Shown: piece by piece, positions 22,262-32,975 of the stretch
Position numbering within the stretch: position 1 is the stretch's first letter
Layout: each line of letters begins with the position of its first letter
Assembly (NCBI RefSeq): GCF_026151205.1
Contig: NC_087079.1
Coordinates: 3,492,730-3,545,729, forward strand
From: Bolinopsis microptera
Lineage: Eukaryota; Ctenophora; Tentaculata; Lobata; Bolinopsidae
Length of the DNA stretch: 53,000 nucleotides
Direction of reading: 5' to 3'
Position numbers and translations under genes: made by a program
Notes under the pieces: generated by a model
The model's database searches: none
Told to the model about the DNA's origin: nothing
Seen by the model: the letters and a program-made list of their open reading frames with translations, nothing else

Positions 22262-22263
<2 letters not shown>

Positions 22264-22334
<71 letters not shown>
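22264..22334. repeat. (CT)n microsatellite
   Basis: About 70 bp of pure CT. Confidence 0.97.
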
Positions 22335-22337
<3 letters not shown>

Positions 22338-22469
22338 ACACGTTAGTTTGCCAGCACTAGAACAAGTGCTAAAAGGGCTAATCCCTTTTCAGCAGTACTG
22401 AGAAAGGATTTTAACTTTTCTAGTCAATACCGACAGATCTAGGAGAGGTTTCTCGTCGTGTTGCACAAA

Positions 22470-22491
22470 GGGGGGGGGGGGGGGGGGGGGG
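22470..22491. repeat. G-run of 22
   Basis: Homopolymer of 22 G; a second run of 19 G lies at 27951-27969. Both can form four-stranded structures and are error-prone in assembly. Confidence 0.95.
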
Positions 22492-22654
22492 ATGTTATAA
22501 TATATACCGTTACTATAGGTCACGAAGCAAGGCATGAAAATATGAATGTTTTAAAATAATTGAATTACCGTATGAGTGAATTATGGAAAGAAAGAGAGAG
22601 AGAGAGAAAGAAGAAAGGGAGGAGTGTTACGGCTGGAGTAATGCGGTTTTTCAG

Positions 22655-22838
22655 ATCAGTGATTTATGCGGAACAGAACTGGCAGGAAACTAATGATGAG
22701 AACCATACTGACCAACAGAGAAAAATGTCTTGGAGGGGCATACATTTTGACCTAAAAGAAGGGCATTTAGAGGGGCGTCTAGCCCTAAATGAAGCTTCGC
22801 CTTCGGCGGGCTTTGCCCCTTCGGGTCGTAGCATTTAA
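22655..22838 (+). CDS. candidate 3'-terminal exon ending in a GC-rich hairpin block
   Basis: Acceptor taatgcggtttttcag ends at 22654. The frame entering with one base reads SVIYAEQNWQETNDENHTDQ, then a charged part (HFDLKEGHLEGRLALNE), and finishes ASPSAGFAPSGRSI before TAA. The last 15 codons lie in a chain of short GC-rich palindromes at 22791-22825, which may be an inserted element. The opposite view, that the whole 22.6-23.3 kb block is repeat DNA, is possible. Confidence 0.35.
22791..22825. repeat. chain of short GC-rich palindromes
   Basis: GAAGCTTC (22791), GCCTTCGGC (22799), GGGCTTTGCCC (22808) and CCCTTCGGG (22817) follow each other almost without gaps inside A+T-rich DNA. Each can form a small stem-loop. 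Confidence 0.75.
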
Positions 22839-22886
22839 ATTCTTAGTCAGCTACTTTCATGTATACCAGTGCATAATTAGCTTCAG

Positions 22887-23300
22887 TTGCATTTACATTC
22901 TACCCTATGGGGACTTGTCAAATTGAAGAAAGATGATATGGTCGGCAGTCGGCAGTGTAGGGCCACATCCAGAAAGTTTAAAATTTCCTCCCAGATACAA
23001 ATTTTCTGTTTTCTGTGGCCCGCTCGCTTTGCTTGCAATGTCGGCTTCCCAGGGCTAGCACGGCGAGAGAAGCAAGCACATAGCCAGTTCTTGGGCATTT
23101 GGAGCTGGGCGTTTTTGATTGGCCACATTAAAATCTACAATAACAAAATATCTGAAGCCCTTCAAAATAGAATGTTAGAAAATTTGAGAAATCAATATTC
23201 TAAAGTGGCTTTCTCCGACAACCCACAAGTAAAACACAGCCAGCTGGCACCATTTATCGTAATTATCACAAATTATGATAATATATCCCTTTCAAAGTAG
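22887..23300 (+). other. 137-codon ORF in repeat-like DNA, not called as a gene
   Basis: Both strands carry ORFs here (137 codons plus, 81 minus). GGGCCACA at 22961 and TGTGGCCC at 23015 form an inverted repeat around a T-rich stretch, followed by GCTCGCTTTGCTTGC. The look is that of a dispersed element. Confidence 0.3.
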
Positions 23301-23538
23301 AACCATGTCCCGAGAAATTTATTTTCTTCCCAATTTTCGAAAACCTACCCATTATGTAGTGAGGTAAGAGGAGCTAGATATTTATTATATTTTTAAAAGT
23401 GAGGTAACCTATTATAACTCAATCGCAATTAGAAAACTCAAATATTAGTACCAACAATTGAATTTGAAAGTAATCCCAGTGCCACCGGCGAAAATTTTTG
23501 GGGAAATTAGCTGATTTGAACAGTTTTACTTGCTTCAG

Positions 23539-23591
23539 AGGGATAAATACTGATGATACAAGTATGAGTACGGGATACGTAGGAGAGTGGG
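23539..23591 (+). CDS. candidate internal exon, 53 nt
   Basis: Acceptor cagttttacttgcttcag and donor GTGGG|GTAAGT are both strong. Only one frame is open: GINTDDTSMSTGYVGEW. The same frame also stays open in the unspliced sequence from 23478 to 23707 (77 codons), so an intronless reading is possible. Confidence 0.35.
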
Positions 23592-24075
23592 GTAAGTACG
23601 GGAGGGGGATAGTACTTGATTTTAAGACTCCCTCGCCCCTCAAGTGGGCGGGAAATAAAGTGGAACTACCTCCAGCTCCATGTGCTCTGAAAACCACTAC
23701 ACTGTGACTAACTGCGATCACTTAGAAATCGGACTAACTCAGAACAGATAATGACATTTTGAGCATCACCGACATTTTCTGGAAGTTTCCAGATCAAATT
23801 TCCAGGTGGGAACACGGCCACATGAGAACACCATGTTCCATGTGTTGTACTGTTTCAAACCAGTGTTTCAACACTATTATACTAGAACTACGGCTAACTT
23901 CATGATGAGCTGAGTAGACTCTCTCCCCGGAAAAGTTACAGTTGAAGAGTGAAAGGAGGAGAGAAGAGAGAGAAAACTCGCTCAGTGTAACGTGTGGTCG
24001 TGCTGGAGATGGGAGACTTGTCATTGTAAGACTAACAGAGCAGACAATGACAATCAACTAGACTGCTGCCATCGA

Positions 24076-24244
24076 TTAAAACAAAGCTGATATTATCTCA
24101 AACACAAACCCCGAATGTGCTCGAAAACAAAGCAAATGTTCCCATAAAACAAAGCAAATGTTCCCATAAAACAAAGCTCGAATGTGCTCGCAGAACAAAG
24201 GAAGTTGACTAGCACTCTGCGTGACTTCAGTGATCCAATAAAAG
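24076..24244 (-). CDS. candidate 3'-terminal exon
   Basis: Acceptor ctacctgaacttctccgcag ends at 24245 on this strand. The frame entering with one base reads FYWITEVTQSASQLPLFCEH, continues aromatic and hydrophobic, and ends FEIISALF before TAA. It contains a 22-bp tandem duplication (24126-24172) coding for FYGN/LWEH-type variants. A second minus frame is open for 104 codons (24093-24407), with a good acceptor (attattattgtccag) inside. Not recognised. Confidence 0.35.
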
Positions 24245-25403
24245 CTGCGGAGAAGTTCAGGTAGTATCTAGTAGCCGCAGCTAGACTGGACAATAATAAT
24301 GCGATATAATACACACAGGGAACGTGTACACTAAGAGATGCCCTTATATGGACATCACGTGGGCAGATTAGTGGGCTGTGAGTCTGCGTTACAGCGAGGT
24401 AGAGCACAATGGGGACGAGCCATTCCGTACATAACTGATAATTAAATACAGACGAGAGGAATCCAAGTTGGAGTGCTAAGTATGTGGAGTGTAGGGCCGG
24501 CGCGGGGAGGGGGATGTAGCATCATGGAGAATAGAGACAATGTTATGTTGAAACAACATGTAAATTTATTGAACTTAATGTTGGAACATATATCATGAAA
24601 TTTATTATTAAAGTGGATCAATGGACCGCAGTAAACGAGCAGCACAGAAGCGCGCAGTAGCAGGGATAGAGAGAGAGAGAGGTAGAGGGAGAGGGTATAC
24701 TATGTATTGGATATCACAGTGAAGCAGCAGGTTGTAAGAAGTGTTGGGGTGTAGACACGGTAGTGAACAGGTGCAGCACATTTAAGTGATAAAAGCTTGC
24801 TTTACATTGCGTCACGTGACTTACTATCGGAACTATTAACGAAACACATGCAGTTCATGTTGTGTAAATCTAAGCTATATAACAAGTCTATATAGCAAAT
24901 ATATATAGCAAATCTATATAGAATATCTATATAGAAAACATATATAGAAAATATATAGGAAAATATACAGCAAGTCTATATAGCAAACATATAGCAGTTA
25001 TATAGCAAATATAGCGCAATCTAATTACATACACGCAGCAGATACGGCGGTAGTGAAGCCGAGCTGAAGACACAATCCAATCGAACGATCCTCCCCTCTC
25101 GGGGGGAGACACCACCGTGTAGTTTGCTAATCATCGAATAAGATATGTAGTCTAGTGCAAGCGAGAGAGAGAGCTAGATGGAGCTATCACGTGATAGTTG
25201 AGAATTGTGATTGGGCGAGGTCTGGGGGACGGTGTTCACCCCCCAGGAGCGAGACGAGTTGCTGTTGTAACTAGAAAGGACACACAAAGTAAGTAGAAAA
25301 CGGAGTTTGACAACGAACAATGAACTAGAACATAATTATCCACCGAAGCTAACATAAAATAGGCCGGCGTTACATATTATATGCACAATTGAATAATTTG
25401 CGT

Positions 25404-25503
25404 CACGTGCATCACACACATCAAGGTAAGTTAAGTGCACGTGGTAGTCAGGGGAACGCACGTGTGTCTCACGTGGATCCCACGTGACACCCCAACGCAC
25501 GTG
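25404..25503. promoter_or_regulatory. cluster of six CACGTG (E-box) sites
   Basis: CACGTG occurs at 25404, 25438, 25459, 25470, 25481 and 25498. Flanks include GCACGTG, TCACGTGG and CCACGTGA. Such palindromes are bound by basic helix-loop-helix-zipper proteins (Max, USF, MITF/TFE types) in animals. A strong splice donor TCAAG|GTAAGT (25425) lies within, so a non-coding first exon starting here is plausible. No coding exon is seen nearby. Confidence 0.6.
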
Positions 25504-26091
25504 TTCCACACCAGCACAGTCTTGTGCTTGCTGTGCTGAAGCTTTTGCTAAACTTCATATCTTACCTTATGCTTATGATACGACGATGAATATGTTGGAG
25601 TACCAAGCAACTCTTGCATAAAATATAATGCTGTTTCGTTCGCGTGAACTAGACTCGCAATTCAGTTATAGACGAGCTAACAATCATCCAAAATTCGGCC
25701 TACACTTGGGCTAAGACTAACTATAAGACGAATTAGGATGAATATTATAGATAATACTGCATAAAATATTACCGGCGTATAAAGGTATGATGATGGCCGG
25801 CTGTTAACTAGGGAGGAATTATCGCTGGTGACACGTGAGGCCAATTACCGGCAACGGTTGGACATTTGCCCTGGACTTAGCTCTCATGGGGCCTTCATCT
25901 GACATCTCATTGGACATGAACACAGCGCCCACCTCTGCGCTCTGTCATTGGTAATTTTCATTAGCAATAACTCAGGCCAATTTCTCGCATTTCTAATACT
26001 ATGCAAGGATGTACTACTATACTTGTAGCGCAAAGGAGATTTGGCTAATCACTGGGCAGTGGCAGAGCTTCTCCCAGCTTCAGCATCACAC

Positions 26092-26260
26092 ACTGAGGGA
26101 GGGAGGGAGGGAGTGAGGGAGGGAGGGAGGGAGGGAAGGAGGGAGCTAGGCAGGGAGGCAGAGAGGGAACGAGGGAATGATGGAACGAGGGAACGAGAGA
26201 ATGATGTAACGAGGGAACGAGAGAAGGAGGGAGGGAGGAAGGGAAGGAGGGAAGAAAGAA
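26092..26260. repeat. GGGA/GAACGA purine repeat
   Basis: Degenerate GGGAGGGA and GAGGGAACGA units. The minus-strand Ser/Pro ORFs of 116-165 codons over it are by-products of the repeat. Confidence 0.9.
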
Positions 26261-27071
26261 GGAAGGGAGACAACAAAAAAGCAAATAGGCGGGGAGACAT
26301 GCAGGCAGGATGGGAGGGACAAACCGGGGGATGCGAGAATACAAGAAAGGAGGGAAAAAAGGGCTTGAAAGCACGGAGACAGGCCGGATAGAGGATGATA
26401 GTGATGCTGGCAGGGAGGCTGGACACGTACATATTTTAATGTAATTTAACTCATCACGACACATGGCTGGAGCGACCTCCTTCAAGACCTCAGTTAGACA
26501 CGTACCTCTCAGCACCCAATCTATGCAACTGTTAGATGCCAATATATCCGCTATAATGATATGTAATATGTATTAGTGACACCTAATTTTATCACAATGC
26601 AAAACTTCAGATCACGACGTCCCACTTCAGCACTTAGATCCACTAGTCACCACCTTCACCCACGCTATCTGGATAGTATACGTGTCCAGCTGTCTTTGTA
26701 GCACTATAATGTGCGAGTTTCGAACAAGGAGGCAAAGATGGGGGTTAATTAATACAAATTAAATGATTATTAATATTAATTCAAAGTGAAACGAGTCCGA
26801 ATTCTTTGGAAGTGCACTTGTAAAGCGAGAAAATGCTGATTGTTATTCACATTTTACCCCCTTAGTAATGAGTGCTGCACTTGTACAAGAGGGGTAAAAG
26901 CTGAGCATGTGCGGTGAGGGAAGCCACCGACATTAATATGAAGCTTAAATATAACTAGTGACGTTTAGTGCCGAGCAAAAAGGGCGCGGCAGGAGAAGAC
27001 AAAATACTTTTATGTGGAGTGAAGAGGACCTGGAGTATTTGCTGCCAAAATAAAATATCATAAGAATCTAG

Positions 27072-27150
27072 AAAGAAAATTAACTTCATGCCAATGAATT
27101 TAAAAGAAAATTAACTTCATGTCAATGAATTTAAAAGAAAATTAACTTCA
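27072..27150. repeat. 30-bp tandem repeat, 2.6 copies
   Basis: Unit AAAGAAAATTAACTTCATGC then CAATGAATTT. Confidence 0.85.
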
Positions 27151-27788
27151 CTAACTGACTAAATTAATATTTCGCTGGATTTCTGATCTAAGCAGCAGCG
27201 TTCTTTGTCCGAAGTGAAGTAAGGAGTTGGATCTGCAACACGACACAGAAAGAAAGACTGTATTACCAGGAATGAATCACGGGGAAAGCAATTCCGGGAA
27301 ACATATAATATAATATATAATATAATATGTAATCTTATATATAATATAATATATCTCTACACAAATTGTAATGTTAATATATGTTTCCAGGGTAAATACT
27401 GGAGGATGCCACTAAACATCCACGGTATATAACGGTAGTGGAACCACTAAACTAGACGGTGTATCCATTGAACGTAAGTTTGAGAGAATGTACCTGCCTC
27501 TTTAATCCGGGAGGACTAGGAGACAGCGTATGAGCCATGAAGAATAATTAAACGTGATACAATGAATAATTACGTGAACTTAATTATTCGTCACGTACCA
27601 GATAACAAGTTATGAAGAATTCAAATCCAAAGTTATGAAGAATAATTACAGAAACGTCATTATTAATTATAAACGCATAACTAATAATTATATCCCCATA
27701 ATTAGATCACGGAGAGGGATCAAACAACTCCACAGGGTTGTAACATATCACCGGGTAATTTAAAAAACTCTGATTTCATAATGAAAAG

Positions 27789-27846
27789 TGGATTAAGGAC
27801 CTTTAGCCTTTCAGCTAGGCGCTTACCCCGGAGTCGAACTAGAATT
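27789..27846 (-). other. tRNA-like or SINE-head fragment
   Basis: Minus strand reads TAGTTCGACT, GGGGTAAGCGCC, then TAGC-TGAAAG-GCTA followed by AAGGTCC. This matches the A-box, D-arm end and anticodon arm of a tRNA with anticodon GAA (Phe-like), but the T-arm (GGTTCRANTCC) is replaced by TTAATCC. It cannot be a working tRNA; a decayed tRNA or the head of a tRNA-derived SINE fits better. Confidence 0.35.
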
Positions 27847-27950
27847 TAATGCAATTTACGGATCTATAAACACTGTATAGTTTGCGAGCATTCCTCTTAC
27901 TACACGACTATAATCAGACAGAGTGAGGGGTATTTGCTCTTTCAAATACC

Positions 27951-27969
27951 GGGGGGGGGGGGGGGGGGG
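27951..27969. repeat. G-run of 19
   Basis: Homopolymer of 19 G following TTCAAATACC. Confidence 0.95.
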
Positions 27970-28248
27970 CTGATAGTGATACCCCAACCTATTTTTCCTA
28001 ATAACTCTCGAGGAACGGTTCAAGTATAGAGATTGTGTGGTTATTTATGATAATAAGAATCAGGTCATATCCCTTAATAGTATTAAGAGGCATGACTGGC
28101 TCAATTCTACAGAAATCATCTCCGTATCTGTACTACACTGGTCTGTTTAAGGTGTTCGCTGTGACTGTACAACTACTACTACACGTAGGTCTATTACAAG
28201 TACTGGTTATGAAGCACTGTAGTTAACTGTAATGTTTGTGAAGGAGTA

Positions 28249-28458
28249 ATGTTTGTGAAACTCGTTAGCCTGGCCACAGAGATTATTTTAAATATTATGT
28301 TCGGGTCATTGCCATTAATTTGTGAGAATTTGTGGGGTAAAAATGCCGAAAAGGTAAAAAATATCTTTGCCTTTCTCGTCATTTTAGCCATTTATGGCGA
28401 TGTGGCAAAAAACAACGAATCATTCTCTACCAATTTGTTAGAATTTTCTGCAGAATGA
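28249..28458 (+). CDS. ORF of 69 codons, doubtful
   Basis: ATG-initiated, with a short hydrophobic start (MFVKLVSLATEIILNIMFG) and a second hydrophobic run (IFAFLVILAIYG), ending NLLEFSAE. The start codon lies in the second copy of a 19-bp tandem duplication (TAATGTTTGTGAA). The minus strand is also open. Not recognised. Confidence 0.25.
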   Translation: MFVKLVSLATEIILNIMFGSLPLICENLWGKNAEKVKNIFAFLVILAIYGDVAKNNESFSTNLLEFSAE

Positions 28459-29167
28459 TCACCGCCAGAAAGACATTAATATTCCCAGAATAGCGGTGCT
28501 CGCAAAGCTATTTTTATGATAGGGACAGAAAAATGGCACGGAACGAGCAAATAACATCGCACCCGGTACAAGCATGAACAGCGATGTCGGCTTTTGATCG
28601 CTACAAGTTATGGATGACATTTTAGAGTCGAAATAGTACTAAATAGTATAGAACACTCCTGCTAATCATGATGAATTACAGTAGATCAACATTAAAAATT
28701 TATTTACAGCAAATAGTTGCTCAAGACTTATAACTTACGTATACATATTCCGGCAAAACGGTAAAAAAGAATAAGGAATAAGGATTTCTACATACCATAT
28801 GCTATTCCGACAAAACGGCAAAAAATAAAAAGCATTTCTAACTGCAATATACCGTAAATCTAACTCCAACTATCAACGTGTTGGATTATTTTACAATCTG
28901 CTCAAATACGCACATATTTTATATTTTTAAGGCAAATTTTTAAAATAATCAAGCCACTCCAGACGGTCTCTGCTTAGCCAACGTTTTACAAGGTGCTTAC
29001 CGTGGAACTTAATGTTGGAGTTTAACAGCTTGACCACCACATTTAGCACCGTTAATGGAGCAGGGGCCGGGGCTACTAAGAGGGGCCGGGGCTGCTAAAT
29101 TAGTATACCTGTTTTAACGGTTGTTTTAGTTGGGACGTAAGGCGACTGTTTATAGACACGGGAGAGG

Positions 29168-29404
29168 GTGGGGGACGGGGTACCAGTTAGGGTACCAGTT
29201 AGGGTACCAGTTAACACACAGTTGATAAGCTGGCACAATGTGCTGGAGTACTGTATTCAGCCTGTGTTGTGGAACAGCAAGCACGTGGCAGTGAGTTATC
29301 CCGGCTTTCCCTCCTCAGACTTCAAACAAAACTCAGTCTCAGAGAAGTTAGAATATCTTATAAGGGGTCGTGAGCTCAATGAGAAAAGTATAAGAATCGG
29401 ATAA
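29168..29404 (+). CDS. candidate terminal ORF, 78 codons
   Basis: The frame begins in three copies of GGTACCAGTTAG, then reads NTQLISWHNVLEYCIQP, WNSKHVAVSYPGF and a charged end (SEKLEYLIRGRELNEKS) before TAA. A very good acceptor (ggctttccctcctcag, to 29320) lies inside and keeps the same frame open, so the true exon may start there. It ends 31 bp from the stop of the minus-strand gene at 29436, tail to tail. Not recognised. Confidence 0.35.
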   Translation: MGDGVPVRVPVRVPVNTQLISWHNVLEYCIQPVLWNSKHVAVSYPGFPSSDFKQNSVSEKLEYLIRGRELNEKSIRIG

Positions 29405-29435
29405 ATGAGAGTTGAAAACTAGAGTTAGAAAGGTT

Positions 29436-30382
29436 TCACTTGGACATGAGTAGCAATAGTAGCTGATATACAGCGCAACAACCAACCAAAAGAACACACA
29501 ATAATTGGTATAAATGAGCCACATTCCAAGTGATTAACAGCAAAACGATAGAGAAATGGTGCAGGAACTCAGTAGCCCCTGGCACCGTGCCAGAAACCCA
29601 GGCTAGCAGCCACTGAAACACCGGCAGGAACCCGCCAGTTCCTGGCATAAGGTCAGATCTCGCCGGTTGCTGGACAACTTCTACAACGTACACTTGCCCT
29701 GAATACACGTGTATTACTTTTGGGTAGCGGCGAGCCGGCCACAGCACTTCCTGGTGAACTAGTTGTGGGTTTTGTGGGATCAAACAGGGCGAGAGTAGCA
29801 CGTGTACCCAAATAAGGGCATGACACGTGACCCCAGTACCCGGTAGTACATCTAGCCTGCGTGTTGTGTGATGTGAGGCTGTGGAGAACACAGAACAACA
29901 CCGTGAGTATGGTGACGTTCTGAGCTCATGTTGAAACACACGGTCACGGTGTTGGTTTATATCAGGTTGTTGGATGGATGAGTCACAGTGCTGGGAGTGG
30001 GTATAAAGTACACGTGGTATTGTTAAAGTGCACGTGGTATTGACGGTCACGGTGGTGGTTGTTAGGTGAGTAGTGACTCACCAAATAAACCACACCGTCC
30101 AATCTCACGATCAGTGAGATTGGACAGTTTATTTGGGTTGATGATGATGTAATTGTACCAGGAGAAGGATTTAGAAAATATCACTATACTAATGTCACTA
30201 TAGTAGTCACTAATGTTAGTAGTGACCATGTTATTGATCGAAATAGACAAAAACAAAGGGAAACCTAATAGATCGGTTACTTTTGTAATTGATATCTTTA
30301 GCAGTGGTGAAGAAAGCGCGCCAGTCTGGTTTTCATGACTGCAACTCTCCAACCTTGAATAGCTGTTGTTTCCACATGTCAT
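29436..30382 (-). CDS. 3' part of a probable membrane protein, two exons
   Basis: The last exon 29878-29436 follows an excellent acceptor (gttctgtgttctccacag) and stays open for 146 residues to TGA. The exon before it ends at 30082 with donor TTTG|GTGAGT; its one leftover base plus CC keeps frame. The intron is 203 nt. The left boundary of the first exon is unknown; 30382 is the first in-frame ATG. Junction reads ...LTDREIGRCGLF-A-SHHTTRRLDVLPG. Later parts: QEVLWPARRYPKVIHVYSG, then hydrophobic FLPVFQWLLAWVSG, HHFSIVLLLITW and LLCVLLVGCCAVYQLLLLL, giving two or three membrane spans near the C-terminus MSK. No family recognised. The last exon is the best single open block in this part of the window. 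Confidence 0.55.
30001..30040. repeat. CACGTG-containing repeat, two copies
   Basis: AAAGTACACGTGGTATTGTT and AAAGTGCACGTGGTATTGA in tandem, inside the 203-nt intron of the minus-strand gene. The same unit recurs at 32899-32975. Confidence 0.8.
30081..30135. other. hairpin overlapping a splice donor
   Basis: CCAAATAAAC and GTCCAATCTCAC on the left pair with GTGAGATTGGAC and GTTTATTTGG on the right around a GATCA loop; six bases are unpaired on one side. The donor of the minus-strand gene (30081/30082) sits at the base of the stem. Confidence 0.75.
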
Positions 30383-30384
30383 TA

Positions 30385-30530
30385 ATAATACTGGCTGCTA
30401 TAAAACACACGGCTAAGCAGTGTGATTCGAATTGATAAGAATTCACAATATTGGGGGTGCTGGCATGATAGTACTTGATGAGATTTGATGAAGCGAGATG
30501 GGCAGCTGCTCTTGTAACGCTTCATATCAG
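30385..30530 (-). CDS. candidate exon upstream of the 30 kb gene
   Basis: Acceptor ctcattctctctcacacag ends at 30531. Only one frame is open: DMKRYKSSCPSRFIKSHQ, then CQHPQYCEFLSIRITLLSR, stopping at 30382. A donor before that stop is needed to join it to the next exon; none is clear, so the right boundary is a guess. Confidence 0.35.
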
Positions 30531-31929
30531 CTGTGTGAGAGAGAATGAGGGGTGACCTCATCTTAACTATGTGATGCATCTACCGAGTTGGTGTTCAATT
30601 TTGTAGCTGATTATCGAGCAACTGATACAGCTAACTGGAAATGTTAAGCCGAAGCAGCGGGATTATAACTTAAATAAGGGTCCGTTTAACTTGATCTATC
30701 TCGCCGGAAGAATGGAAACTATAACTCAAATAAAAGTATGTTCAAGTAGATTTAGGCAGTCTTCTCCACGGAACATAATTTGTAGTTGCATTAAATATGT
30801 AGTAGGTTCACCGCCGCCCTACATACGCTGATTAACCCTTAAGTTTCCAATTAAGTTAAAACGGCCGAACCGTTTAAAAATTGAGGTTCTGCGGAAGATA
30901 AAATTAGAAATAGAAAAATAAAAACGATTAAATTTATCGGTAAAAGAGAAAACTTTCAATTGCATTTCTAAACTTAGAATTTATTATTATTATTAAACTT
31001 GTTAAAAATTGTTATATAAATTAATTAAATTAATAACACAGTCCAGACACAAGTATTAGAGTGCTTGCTTTATCGGGATTTCAAGGTTTCAGATTATGTA
31101 ACAGGTCAAGTAAAGGGCAATTGCTTGTTGCAGATTGCAGAACCATAAATTACATCAAAGACTCCAATAAAGGAATATCAGATAATGAAAACAGATAAGA
31201 ACTGTAAAAGGCTCTGACACGCAAACATAACAATGTCTCTCCACGTGGACACATTTTATCAATTTATTTTACGAAACTTTCTTAATCAAAGACGTCACTC
31301 CAGAGTTGTTAACTGAAACCTGAATCTCCGGACCACTTTGAATCTGTTCAAATCGCAAAAAATACTGGATAAGCTGGCATGTCGCCAGAAATGAGCAGGT
31401 CCGTTATTATAGTGATGTGGTCCAGTGTTATAGACTAGAAAACCAGTGTAACAAAACCAGTGAAACTGTAGCTCATGTTTTGTTATACTGGACCTGATGA
31501 ATGTTGAGGTGACTGTGTCTTGAACACAAATCTAGACACGGGTGGTGAGAACATCTTAGAAGTGGACAATGGAAATGGTAATTATGGTAAGGATGGTAAA
31601 TGTATAGTATCTGTAGTAGTAAGTTTGTGATCACATATCTAGTGTATACTGATGAATACGTCAAAAATATAACGATCAAATAAACTAAAGCAGATACGAA
31701 AATTCCGGGGGAAGAGGAGAGTCCCTGAAAGTTCTCAAAAGTATCCAGTTTTTCAGGTATCCAGTTTTTCAGGTACCACTACGATAATCCCCCTATCCTG
31801 TACACAGCAGCTCGCTGAAACCGAAAAGAACATGAGAGTAAATTACAAGGTACACGACAAGCAGTTGCAGTACTGAAGATCTGAGCCAATCATGCAACCC
31901 CTGAATCCCTGACCTTGCACTTCCTCCTG
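30531..31929. other. gene-poor stretch
   Basis: A+T-rich; a 68-codon minus ORF (31473-31679) without splice signals is the longest. It may hold 5' exons of the minus-strand gene that ends at 29436, but no acceptor/donor pair could be placed. Confidence 0.35.
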
Positions 31930-32260
31930 GTTAACATCCTGCTGCATCACTGCTTCTACTTCTACTGCTTCCACCTCACTTCCTCTTTGCTGAAGTCTCA
32001 GGCATCATCCTATCTTGTGACGGAAACTAAGTTTGAATTGTGAATGTTCGCCATAACTTCTACTTCCAAGAACCAGGTAACGGAGTTCTGACGAACGGTT
32101 GAGACTAACCTTGAAGTCCCTGCAGCATCACTACTTTAACTTTAAACTCGCGGTTATAGAAGTTCTGTCGAACTCTTGTCATACCTCAAGTGTCAGGCTT
32201 CGTCCTGTTTTGTGACGAAGTTACTGTCTTGTGACGAAGTTACCACTTGAATTGTGAATT
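31930..32260. repeat. degenerate tandem duplication, about 190 bp
   Basis: CTGCxxCATCACT, CTCAxGTGTCAGGC/CTCAGGCATC, CATCCTATCTTGTGACGGAA and TTTGAATTGTGAAT recur in the same order about 190 bp apart. The second copy carries an inner duplication of TTGTGACGAAGTTAC. Confidence 0.6.
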
Positions 32261-32898
32261 TTTCTACTGCTTTAATTAACTTCCATATTCCTTTTACTCA
32301 ACATTGCACGCTGAAGTACCCACGTTTACCTACTCGTTTACGTAAGTTGAACGTAGTTGGTGGTAACTTCAAGTTGAGTCAGCATTTTACTCGAATAAAG
32401 TTGTAGCAATTTTATGATATCTAGTCGATTGGCGACCTAACTTACCAAGATGCTAAGGATAAGTATCGCTTGGTTATACCTCAACTCTGCGTAAATATCA
32501 CCTTTTAAATTCATAAAGCAGCGCATGAGGATTGATCCATTCTACCTAAACAATAAAAGGACCATCCCCAGAAGATCCTATCAGGAAATGATCCTATTGG
32601 GTGGAACAGATAAGTGCAGTACTGTAGTCGCAGTTCCCGCGATCCAAACAGAGCGTTTAACTAAACGGTGGCACAGTACGACTTACGGGCAACCTGGGGT
32701 TTAGCTTCGAGCCATGAAATTGATCAGGGGTCGCTATATGGGATGATAAAGTAGCCTCTTTGCCCCATTAATTTGGGGCAGCACGATCAGGTGTTCAGGG
32801 CTGAGCTCCATCTAATCAGGGGTATGTTCTATTGGATGGATTAAAAGTTCGAGAGAGTTCGGCAGTATTGTACAGTTGACTGGATAAGTGAGGGGAAG

Positions 32899-32975
32899 GT
32901 GCACGTTGTTTTGTTAAAGTGCACGTGGTTTTGTTAAAGTGCACGTGGTTTTGTTAAGGTGTCACGTGGTGTTTT
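32899..32975. repeat. CACGTG-containing repeat, four copies
   Basis: Units of GTGCACGTGGTTTTGTTAAA (20 bp); the first has CACGTT, the last TCACGTGG. Three CACGTG palindromes lie within 65 bp. Confidence 0.85.

Noticed and set aside
22887-23300. 137-codon plus ORF as a gene
   Set aside because: Antisense ORF of 81 codons, inverted repeats and GC-rich palindromes suggest repeat DNA.
26041-26542. Ser/Pro-rich ORFs of 116-165 codons
   Set aside because: They follow the GGGA repeat on both strands and in several frames.
27781-27860. Functional tRNA gene
   Set aside because: No T-arm or B-box and the acceptor stem does not pair.
29293-29320. A 28-nt intron GTGAGT...CTCCTCAG
   Set aside because: Too short for a spliceosomal intron in nearly all animals, and the unspliced frame is open.
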